Shown: piece after piece, positions 1 to 6,834 of the stretch | Layout of the letters: every line of letters starts with the position of its first letter | Position numbering within the stretch: the stretch's first letter is position 1 | NCBI GenBank assembly: GCA_946612055.1 | Contig: CAMOEH010000156.1 | Span: forward strand, 1 to 8,059 | DNA: 8,059 bases | Source: an uncultured Bacillota bacterium | GTDB lineage: Bacteria > Bacillota_I > Bacilli_A > RFN20 > CAG-826 | Direction of reading: 5' to 3' | The notes under the pieces: generated by a model | Database searches by the model: none | What the model saw: the letters and a program-made list of their open reading frames with translations, nothing else | What the model was told of the DNA's origin: nothing | Program-made: the position numbers and the translations under genes

Positions 1-2
1 CT

Positions 3-2588
3 TATTATCATTGCAATGTCTGCGATAAATATTTCAAAGAAGACAAAACCGAAGTCACTTTTGAAGAATTAACAATCCCTGCAGGACATGATTTATCTCT
101 TCATTATCATGACTTTGCTTCTTATTGGGATGGATGCAGCCGTTGTGGCGAATTAACCCGTAAGACGCCTTTGTCTTGGGAAGAAGGCACTGAAGCAAGT
201 TATTCTCGCGTTGATACCAATAATCTTGACGAAACAAGGACGGTGTCGATTTATGATGGCACCTCCGTCAGCTCCTCTTTATCTGGAGATGGTAGCTCCT
301 CTAGCCCGTATCTAATTCAATCTGCAGCAGATTTTGTTTATCTTGCTGGATTGGTTAGCGGAGGCAATAACCTCTCGGGCAAGACCGTCAAAATGATGGT
401 CAGCGTCGACTTAAAATCCCATCCTCTTGCTATTGGAGGATATGCTTCTGAGGTTTCTTTCGCCGGCACCTTTGATGGCAATGGCCAATACGTTTTGAAT
501 ATGGCTTTGACCAAGGATCAAGCCGGGAATGGAGACAATTATCTAGGCTTATTCCCAACAACTGGAGCCACTAGCTTGATTAAAGATTTGGCTGTTACCG
601 GAACGGTTACTGGCGCAGGAAGCGTTGGTGGCATTGCCGGATTTATCAATGGCAAAATCGAGCATTGCTATAACTTCGCGACTATTTCTGCAACAGCAGG
701 CAATGTCGGCGGCATCGTTGCTGGAACCTATAGCAATAACGCCTCGGTGAAAGATTGCGTTAATTTTGGTGAAGTCATCTCGACTGCGGCGACTTCGAAT
801 GCTGGCGGCATTTATGGTTCGGTTCGCGGACAAGTCGTTGCTTGCGAAAACTATGGCGAAGTCAACGCCCCTGGCACGGCAGGAGGAGTTGCTGGCGTTG
901 GTTATGGAGCCTTCCAAGAATGCATCAATTACGGGAAGGTAAATACACCTAATGGCTATTCTGCCGGTATTTTGGGCGTAAGTAATGGCACGGGTGCCTC
1001 CTTTGAGGATTGCATCAACAAAGGCGAAGTCCATACCAAACTTTATTCTGGTGGCATTTTAGGCACGACAAACCACAAGAACGGAGACCAACTCATCGAT
1101 TGCTCCAACGAAGGAAAAATCGTCGCCGGCGGTTCTTGCATTGGTGGTATCATCGGAGCCCCGATCGGCTTTGGTTTAGATTACACAGCTACGCTTACTC
1201 GCTGCGCCAATAAGGGCACCGTCAAAGGTGGCAACCGCGTTGGCTCGCTTGTCGGATGGTTCCCTGGCGCAAGCTATGATGAATGCGAAAACCAAGGCGT
1301 TGTGATTGATAATGGCGCTTATTGGGAAAACCTCGATCTCAATCATGAATTAGCGGATAAAAAAGAACTCACTTGGACCGAAGGAGCGGTGGAAGGAAAT
1401 GCAAGAACCGATACCAACTCCTTTGGCTTTAGCAGAACCGTTTCGATTTGGGATGGCTCTTCGGTAAGTTCTTCCTTGGCAGGGGCTGGAACCTCGGGTA
1501 GCCCATATCTGATTCAATCGGCTGCCGATTTGGCTTATTTTGCCAATACCGTTGCTAGTGGGAATAACAATTTCTCTGGCAAACAAATTCGCATGGATGT
1601 CTCCGTCGATTTGAACCATAACCCCCTTATGATTGGCGGCTGGGAAGCTGAAAAATCCTTCGCAGGAACTTTCGATGGCTATGGACAACACGTTCTAAAC
1701 ATGAACATCACCGATAGCTTAGGAATGAATGCCTACGGCCTTTTCTGCACGACGGCTGCTTCTAGTATCGTCAAAAACGTATCCACGTATGGCCTAGTTT
1801 CTGGTAATGCCTATAGCGGTGGCGTCGTTGGCTTCCCCAATGGGGCTGTGGAAAATTGCTATAACTTTGCTTCCGTTACTTCGAGCAAAGGAAATATTGG
1901 CGGCATTGCTGGAGGTACCTATAACACTAGCGCGAAGATCAATTATTGCGCGAACTTTGGTGATATCTCTTGCCCGGCTGGCGTTTCTTCTTCTTCGGGG
2001 ACTGGTGGCATTATGGGTTTCTTCCGCGGGACGATTAATGATTCTTCAAACTATGGTCCTGTCACCTCGTTAGCCCCTAACCTCGGTGGCATTGCTGGCA
2101 TTGGTTACGGCACCATCCAAAATAGCGCTAACCGCGGCTTTGTTGATAGCGCCGGACACGCTGGAGGAATTCTTGGCGTTTGTGGAACTGGAAGAAGCGA
2201 TGGCGTCGACAAAGTGATTTTGACTGGCTGCACTAATCTTGGCGATCTTGCTGGTAGATCATATTCCGGCGGCATCGTTGGAACCATTAACAATAAGAAC
2301 GCTGATAATGTCTTCACCCGTTGCGTGAATCACGGGGCAATTCGTGCCGTTAACCAAAGCGGCATTGGCGGCATCGTCGGCTCCACGTTGGTTGCCAACA
2401 ATACGGAATATCACGTCACCTTTGTTGATTGCATGAACACGGGTCTCATCGTTGGTAGTAGCAGGATCGGTGGCATCGCCGGGCAATGCAATGGCACTTA
2501 CAGTGGCTGCGTGAATTACGGTACCATTCAAGCAACCGGCACCCCATATGGAGAACTTTTTGGCTCCGGAGAGATGGTTGAAGCTTAA
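3..2588 (+). CDS. GLUG-repeat surface/secreted protein with two duplicated beta-helix modules (5' partial)
   Basis: The 3' part of a large extracellular protein. The frame is open from base 3 to the TAA at 2586-2588 (861 residues visible), and the true start lies left of the window. The TTG at 171 has no ribosome binding site, and the sequence before it encodes a clear protein motif, so it is not the start. Visible parts are: a segment with two Cys pairs (HCNVCDKYF and CSRCGE, bases 9-149); module A (174-1370); module B (1371-2585). Each module starts with a motif like RTVSIxDGxSVSSSL and SPYLIQSAAD, continues through AGTFDGxGQ, and ends in eight coils of the form GGIxG..G...CxNxGxV. These are GLUG-type repeats (known family), which predict a right-handed parallel beta-helix. 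No sortase motif or C-terminal membrane segment is present (it ends GELFGSGEMVEA), so any anchor must be N-terminal. Binding or scaffold role on the cell surface is inferred from the neighbours; no catalytic residues are recognised. Confidence 0.85.
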   Translation, partial: YYHCNVCDKYFKEDKTEVTFEELTIPAGHDLSLHYHDFASYWDGCSRCGELTRKTPLSWEEGTEASYSRVDTNNLDETRTVSIYDGTSVSSSLSGDGSSSSPYLIQSAADFVYLAGLVSGGNNLSGKTVKMMVSVDLKSHPLAIGGYASEVSFAGTFDGNGQYVLNMALTKDQAGNGDNYLGLFPTTGATSLIKDLAVTGTVTGAGSVGGIAGFINGKIEHCYNFATISATAGNVGGIVAGTYSNNASVKDCVNFGEVISTAATSNAGGIYGSVRGQVVACENYGEVNAPGTAGGVAGVGYGAFQECINYGKVNTPNGYSAGILGVSNGTGASFEDCINKGEVHTKLYSGGILGTTNHKNGDQLIDCSNEGKIVAGGSCIGGIIGAPIGFGLDYTATLTRCANKGTVKGGNRVGSLVGWFPGASYDECENQGVVIDNGAYWENLDLNHELADKKELTWTEGAVEGNARTDTNSFGFSRTVSIWDGSSVSSSLAGAGTSGSPYLIQSAADLAYFANTVASGNNNFSGKQIRMDVSVDLNHNPLMIGGWEAEKSFAGTFDGYGQHVLNMNITDSLGMNAYGLFCTTAASSIVKNVSTYGLVSGNAYSGGVVGFPNGAVENCYNFASVTSSKGNIGGIAGGTYNTSAKINYCANFGDISCPAGVSSSSGTGGIMGFFRGTINDSSNYGPVTSLAPNLGGIAGIGYGTIQNSANRGFVDSAGHAGGILGVCGTGRSDGVDKVILTGCTNLGDLAGRSYSGGIVGTINNKNADNVFTRCVNHGAIRAVNQSGIGGIVGSTLVANNTEYHVTFVDCMNTGLIVGSSRIGGIAGQCNGTYSGCVNYGTIQATGTPYGELFGSGEMVEA
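9..149 (+). other. Paired-cysteine segment (two CxxC pairs) before the GLUG modules
   Basis: The encoded segment contains HCNVC, then PAGHDL, then CSRCGE. The cysteine codons are at 12, 21, 135 and 144. Similar text (Y-H-C-x-x-C-x-K-Y-F followed by GHDL) recurs in large surface proteins of gut Bacillota, often in tandem. The spacing of two CxxC pairs is zinc-ribbon-like, but metal binding is inference; disulfides are the alternative. It occurs once here, and no counterpart precedes module B, where the linker (about 1330-1370) has no cysteine. More copies could lie to the left of the window. Confidence 0.5.
174..1370 (+). repeat. Coding repeat, module A (399 codons, eight GLUG coils)
   Basis: First copy of an internal duplication inside the GLUG protein. 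Landmarks match module B at a constant offset of 1197 bases: the RTVSI codons begin at 237 here and at 1434 in B. The N-terminal part (about 174-590) carries RTVSIYDGTSVSSSL, PYLIQSAAD and AGTFDGNGQ. The C-terminal part (about 600-1310) has eight coils, all eight with Cys in the C-x-N position (HCYN, DCVN, ACEN, ECIN, DCIN, DCSN, RCAN, ECEN). Confidence 0.85.
1371..2585 (+). repeat. Coding repeat, module B (second GLUG module)
   Basis: Second copy, aligned to module A over its whole length with the same order of landmarks: RTVSIWDGSSVSSSL, PYLIQSAAD, AGTFDGYGQ and eight coils. Six coils keep Cys in the C-x-N position. The third and fourth have Ser instead (codons at 2043 and 2124). Three extra cysteines occur outside the ladder (ISCPAG, GVCGTG, GQCNG). 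Synonymous codons differ widely from module A, so the duplication is old and conserved at protein level. The module runs directly into the protein's stop codon with a short tail. Confidence 0.85.
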
Positions 2589-2596
2589 TTGTTTTG

Positions 2597-2603
2597 AAAG
2601 GAG
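2597..2603 (+). promoter_or_regulatory. Ribosome binding site of the GH95 lipoprotein gene
   Basis: AAAGGAG lies 6 bases before the ATG at 2610, within the 21-base gap after the GLUG gene's stop. It is close to the perfect anti-Shine-Dalgarno complement and fixes the start. The gap leaves no room for a separate promoter, which supports co-transcription. Confidence 0.9.
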
Positions 2604-2609
2604 AGGAAT

Positions 2610-5600
2610 ATGAAAAGGCGATCGCGAAATTTATTCCTTGGCTTTGCTCTAATTTTCGGCATGGCCAGTTGCTCTTCTCCTGAGATCATTACCAGCAGCG
2701 TTCCTAATCAGGAGGAAGACGGCCTTCTTCCTATCGATGAAAAAGAAGACGCGCCCCTTCGCCTTTGGTATGACGAAGAAGTCCAACAGCTTAACGAAGG
2801 CGCTTCTAAAGCGACGATGGGCGGAGGTGCCGATCTAGGCTGGGAACGTTGGTCTTTGCCTTTGGGAAATGGCTATTTCGGGGCCAATGTTTTTGGCAGA
2901 ACCGGATCGGAACGAATCCAAATTACTGAAAAAACGCTTTCCAACCCTTGGAGAGTTACGAATAACAATTGGCAGCAAATCGAAGTTGGGGGACTTAATA
3001 GTTTTTCCGAGACTTATATCGACTTTAATCACATCAGCAATTTAACGAGTGATTATTACCGTTATTTGGACGTTAATAATGCCATCTCTGGCGTTTCCTA
3101 TACGTATGAAGGGACGAAATATACACGCGAATATTTCACCTCCTATCCGGATAAGGCGTTGGTGATGTATTTTGATGCCGATCAAGCTGGATCGATTTCT
3201 TTCACCCTTCGTCCAACGATCCCTTATAAACAATCCTTTATGGCTTTCCCCGGAGATGAGGTAAGCAAACAAGGGCAAGTGACCTCCTCGGTTTCTAATG
3301 GTGTTGGCGAGATTGAACTATCAGGCAAACTCGGTTACTACGACGTTGATTTCTATGGCCTATACCGCGTTTATACCGTCGGGGGAAGCGTTACGGCTTC
3401 TTCGGTTATCGAGACCTATTATGACCGCGATGGTTCTTATCATCATGATAGCAACGGAACCATTGAAGTAAGCGGGGCCAATCAAGCTTTTGTTGTGGTT
3501 ACTCTTGGCACCGATTATGAGCTTTCTAGCGATATCTTCACTTCTCGCGACCGTTTTAAACCAACAGCTTTAACGGATTTAGATGATGCCAAAGCGAAAG
3601 TGCAAACCGATATGGGCAAAATCGATCGCCTCATCGCCAACAGGACACCAAATGAAGCGTATCAACTTCTAAGACAAAGACATTTAGACGACTATAAGTC
3701 GCTATATGACCGCGTTCATTTCCATTTGGATTATGACAAAAAGGATTTGTCATTAACTACTGACGCCCTTCTTCGTAATTACCAAATCGGCATTGATAGC
3801 ACTTATCTAGAAAACCTGATCTATCAATATAGCCGTTATCTATTGATTGCTTCCTCTCGCCCTGGGGCTCTTCCCGCCAATTTGCAGGGGGCGTGGAATG
3901 CTTATAACGAACCGCCGTGGTCTAGTGGCTATTGGCATAACATCAATATCCAGATGAACTATTGGTCCGCTTTCTCCACGAATTTGGCGGAGACTTTCAT
4001 CCCTTATATGGATTTTAATGACGCCTATATGGCTCAAGCCGAAGCCAATGCTTCTACCCTTGTTTTTCAAAATAACCGTAGCGTGTATGGGAAAGATGGA
4101 GGCAATGGTTGGACGATTGGCGTTGCGAATAACCCTTTCTTCATCAATGGCGACCGTTCTTCTGGCAACATGGGCTTTACGACCCAACTCTATTGGGATT
4201 ATTACCAATTCACCAAAGATAAAACCGTCTTGAAAAAGGTTTATGAAATCTTAGCCAATGCTGCGCGTTATGTTACCAAATGCGTCAAATTGGATAGCGA
4301 AGGCCATTATCTTGTCGAGTCTAGTGACTCCCCAGAACAATATGTGAACGGCGTCTGGTATTACACAAGCGGAACTACCTATGCCCAATCTTTCTCTTAC
4401 CTAAATAACTATTACACCCTTCTTGCCGCGAAAGAGATGGGCGTCGATTTGGATGATCCTTCTTATTTAAGCCGCGAAGAATATTCCGTCTTGAAAACGA
4501 TCATGGAGCAAATCGACCGTTATGATCCCATCAATGTTGGTCTATCGGGCCAAATCAAAGAATTCCGCGAAGAAGATTATTATGGTTCTCTTGGCGACCC
4601 TGGCCATCGTCACATTTCCCAACTTGTTGGACTTTGTCCAGGCAATATCATCACTTCCGCGACCCCAGCTTGGCTTGATGCCGCACGCGTGACGTTAGCG
4701 GGAAGAGATAGCCAAAATAACCTTGGCCCTGCTTTGGAGCAGGTTGGATGGTCTTTTGTTCACCGTATGGGCTGCTATGCCCGCATCAAAGACGGGAAGA
4801 TGGCCCATCAAATGCTTCATGACCTTGCCGATAAGCAGATGACGACCAATTTGCTTACTCTTTGCGGCAACGTCTTCCAAATCGAAGCAATCTTAGGAAC
4901 TTCGGCGACGATGACGGAGACGATGGTTCAAAGCCATGAAGGCTATATCGATTTATTCCCCGCGATGCCCGAATCTTGGAAAAATGGCTCGATTGACGGC
5001 ATTGTCGCTAGAGGCAATTTCGAAATGGGCCTCGATTGGAAAGATGGGGCTTTGAAGAAAGTAAGTCTTCTATCGAAAGCTGGTCAGCAAGCCAAAATCA
5101 CTTATCCTTCCATCACCAGCGTCAAAGTCGTCCGCGATGATGGCATCGAAGTGGCTTATGAAGTCATTGACGAGAATATGATTTCCTTCGCTACGGAAGA
5201 AGGGCACACGTATACGTTAACCCATTTCGTCAAAGCCAAGAAAATCGATAAGCCTCAAAACTTCACCTTTGAAAGAGAATATCTATCCGCGTTCGAATTT
5301 TCTTGGGAAAAGGTTGAAGGAGCTTCTAGCTATAAACTTTATAAAGCAACAGGCAACAATCCTACTTATGAATATGTTGGATCTTCTTTAACCAATCGCA
5401 TTAGCTATACGGCTCCTAAAGAAGAAATCAACGAAAGAACGACCTTCTGCCTTGTTGCTGTTGATTCTAGGGGCAGAGAAAGCGACCGCGTGGCTTGCTT
5501 CTATAATCCATTTGAAGCCGATGCCCAGGTTTATGACGCTTCTTGGGATATCTTAGAAGACGGCAAATTGCAGGTACGTGTGCAAGCCAATGAAAGATCT

Positions 5601-6821
5601 TGCGCCTATCGCCTATACGAGAAAAAGCCGCATTGGCAAAATTATGTTCTTCTCGATGAAAGCAATTTCCCGCTTCTTCAAGCGGACGCTTATCACGAAG
5701 ATAGCCTATATGCCGTGACCGCGGTTTCGGCTTATTCGGGCTTTGAGACGCCCAAATATTTCATCAATGTGAATCAATCTTCCAACGTCTTCTTGGGAAA
5801 AGAATTCACGCCTACGGCTGCCTCCAAAGCTTCCGAATATAACGCCACCTTCCGTCACGGCTGCTTAACCGATGGCATCTTTGACGCTAATCGGGGCCGT
5901 TATTCTTCGAAAGTAAATGGCATGATGGACGCCACTATGGATTTAGAAGGCCATTATAGCCTCTCGGAAATCCGTATCTACACTTACGATAGAAACCTCA
6001 ATTACGCCGGCTCCTCGATGACGATTGAAGGCTATGGGCCGTTTGGTTGGGAGACTTTATACGAGATTCCATCCACCAACGACTTCTCGCAATATCGAGT
6101 TGGGAATGATTACCTATCCTTCCCGCTTCAAAACCGCATCTTCTCGAAGATTCGCATTGCCGTTCCTAAAGCAGTTGATAGCTTTGCTATTAGCTTCTAT
6201 GAAATCGAAGCCTATGGCTTTGAAATCGATGGCGGAAAAGAAGAAGGAAGCGGAAACGCCATTCCTTCTGCCTCTATTTCTTCAACCGGAGCATATGGCA
6301 ATCTTGAAGCGATGCAAGATGGCAACCCCAACACCTTTGCTCAACTAGATGGGGAAAACGGCAAAGCCGAATTAACGTTGACCCTTCCTTATCCAAGAGA
6401 ACTCTATTCTTTAACGATAAAAACGGATACGCCAGATTTATCGGATAAGACCAAAATCGAGGCATACGTGAATGGGGTTTGGGTTGTCATTGCTCAAGGG
6501 ATTTCTTGCAATGACGGCTTAACGGTTCCTTTCTTCGGCGTGAAAGCATCGAAGATTCGCATCACGTTTGAGAATAGTCATTATGCAAGCGATCATAGTT
6601 CCTTCTTGATCAACGAAATCTCCTGCACCGAAGCTAAAGGAAACGATGCAACCTCGTTATTAGAAGCTCTCCGTCAAATCGAATATTCGTCCTATGGGGT
6701 CGATTATTTCCTCGACGAAGATTATTTACGCTTCCTCGGTTACTCCTTGAATGAAAATGCGACTTCAGAAGAGATTGCTTCTTATCTAGAAGACATTCAG
6801 GAATACATATCGCTTCAATAG
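2610..6821 (+). CDS. GH95-like glycoside hydrolase lipoprotein (putative alpha-L-fucosidase/L-galactosidase) with FN3-like and discoidin domains
   Basis: Predicted extracellular, membrane-tethered inverting exo-glycosidase removing a terminal L-fucose-like sugar. Residues 1-21 form a lipoprotein signal (basic MKRRSR, hydrophobic core, lipobox MASC, Cys21). The GH95 region spans about 50-870. It starts with the N-terminal motif LPLGNGYFGANVFG, then NLQGAWN and HNINIQMNYW (N444 and N446, matching the paired catalytic Asn of GH95). SPE follows, with E576 as the likely general acid, then HRHISQL (H666, H668) and, at the end, FQIEAILG, LFPAMPESW and GNFEMGLDWKDG. Departures from the usual family text are W442, two residues before N444, and E759, where most members have Asp. 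After the enzyme come two FN3-like segments (about 879-966 and 972-1055), two discoidin/CBM32-like domains (about 1060-1207 and 1214-1341) and an acidic helical tail. Family membership is secure; the exact sugar is not. Alpha-1,2-L-fucosidase or alpha-L-galactosidase are the known options. Confidence 0.87.
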   Translation: MKRRSRNLFLGFALIFGMASCSSPEIITSSVPNQEEDGLLPIDEKEDAPLRLWYDEEVQQLNEGASKATMGGGADLGWERWSLPLGNGYFGANVFGRTGSERIQITEKTLSNPWRVTNNNWQQIEVGGLNSFSETYIDFNHISNLTSDYYRYLDVNNAISGVSYTYEGTKYTREYFTSYPDKALVMYFDADQAGSISFTLRPTIPYKQSFMAFPGDEVSKQGQVTSSVSNGVGEIELSGKLGYYDVDFYGLYRVYTVGGSVTASSVIETYYDRDGSYHHDSNGTIEVSGANQAFVVVTLGTDYELSSDIFTSRDRFKPTALTDLDDAKAKVQTDMGKIDRLIANRTPNEAYQLLRQRHLDDYKSLYDRVHFHLDYDKKDLSLTTDALLRNYQIGIDSTYLENLIYQYSRYLLIASSRPGALPANLQGAWNAYNEPPWSSGYWHNINIQMNYWSAFSTNLAETFIPYMDFNDAYMAQAEANASTLVFQNNRSVYGKDGGNGWTIGVANNPFFINGDRSSGNMGFTTQLYWDYYQFTKDKTVLKKVYEILANAARYVTKCVKLDSEGHYLVESSDSPEQYVNGVWYYTSGTTYAQSFSYLNNYYTLLAAKEMGVDLDDPSYLSREEYSVLKTIMEQIDRYDPINVGLSGQIKEFREEDYYGSLGDPGHRHISQLVGLCPGNIITSATPAWLDAARVTLAGRDSQNNLGPALEQVGWSFVHRMGCYARIKDGKMAHQMLHDLADKQMTTNLLTLCGNVFQIEAILGTSATMTETMVQSHEGYIDLFPAMPESWKNGSIDGIVARGNFEMGLDWKDGALKKVSLLSKAGQQAKITYPSITSVKVVRDDGIEVAYEVIDENMISFATEEGHTYTLTHFVKAKKIDKPQNFTFEREYLSAFEFSWEKVEGASSYKLYKATGNNPTYEYVGSSLTNRISYTAPKEEINERTTFCLVAVDSRGRESDRVACFYNPFEADAQVYDASWDILEDGKLQVRVQANERSCAYRLYEKKPHWQNYVLLDESNFPLLQADAYHEDSLYAVTAVSAYSGFETPKYFINVNQSSNVFLGKEFTPTAASKASEYNATFRHGCLTDGIFDANRGRYSSKVNGMMDATMDLEGHYSLSEIRIYTYDRNLNYAGSSMTIEGYGPFGWETLYEIPSTNDFSQYRVGNDYLSFPLQNRIFSKIRIAVPKAVDSFAISFYEIEAYGFEIDGGKEEGSGNAIPSASISSTGAYGNLEAMQDGNPNTFAQLDGENGKAELTLTLPYPRELYSLTIKTDTPDLSDKTKIEAYVNGVWVVIAQGISCNDGLTVPFFGVKASKIRITFENSHYASDHSSFLINEISCTEAKGNDATSLLEALRQIEYSSYGVDYFLDEDYLRFLGYSLNENATSEEIASYLEDIQEYISLQ
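5787..6633 (+). other. Tandem discoidin (F5/8 type C, CBM32-like) domains of the GH95 protein
   Basis: Two consecutive jelly-roll-type segments. The first (residues about 1060-1207) has LTDGIFDANRG, then MDLEGHYSLSEIRIYTYDR, and ends with SFYEIEAYG. The second (about 1214-1341) has AMQDGNPNTFAQLDG, LTLPYPRELYSLTIKTD and ends with SFLINEISCTEA. The DG(x)NT-like loop, the SLSEIRIY-type strand and the terminal E-(I)-E/S strand are typical of F5/8 type C domains. Such domains in bacterial glycosidases usually bind galactose, GlcNAc or related sugars. Sugar specificity cannot be read from the sequence. Confidence 0.7.
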
Positions 6822-6828
6822 AAAGGAG
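6822..6828 (+). promoter_or_regulatory. Ribosome binding site of the SGNH lipoprotein gene
   Basis: AAAGGAG lies 6 bases before the ATG at 6835, the same motif and spacing as the preceding gene. The site begins directly after the TAG stop at 6819-6821, so the 13-base intergenic gap is essentially all ribosome binding site. This favours coupled translation and a shared transcript. Confidence 0.9.
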
Positions 6829-6834
6829 AAAGAC

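Noticed and set aside
171..173. TTG as the start codon of the GLUG-repeat gene
   Set aside because: No ribosome binding site precedes it, and the same frame is open and meaningful (paired-Cys motif) back to the left edge, so the gene is 5' truncated.
549..1034. A 161-codon open frame on the minus strand
   Set aside because: It lies fully opposite the GLUG coils, has biased Ala/Ser/Arg/Asn composition mirroring the repeats, and shows no recognisable domain. It is a shadow of the coding strand.
600..2540. Repeated GGCGGCAT(C/T)-type motifs as a possible CRISPR array or DNA repeat
   Set aside because: They are in-frame codons for the Gly-Gly-Ile of GLUG coils, with irregular spacing and variable third bases, so this is protein-level repetition.
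3840..4208. A 122-codon minus-strand open frame opposite the GH95 catalytic region
   Set aside because: The plus strand here encodes the strongly conserved NLQGAWN and HNINIQMNYW motifs; the antisense product resembles nothing.
6025..6348. A 107-codon plus-strand open frame in another frame
   Set aside because: It overlaps the discoidin domains of the large gene and has no ribosome binding site or recognisable domain.
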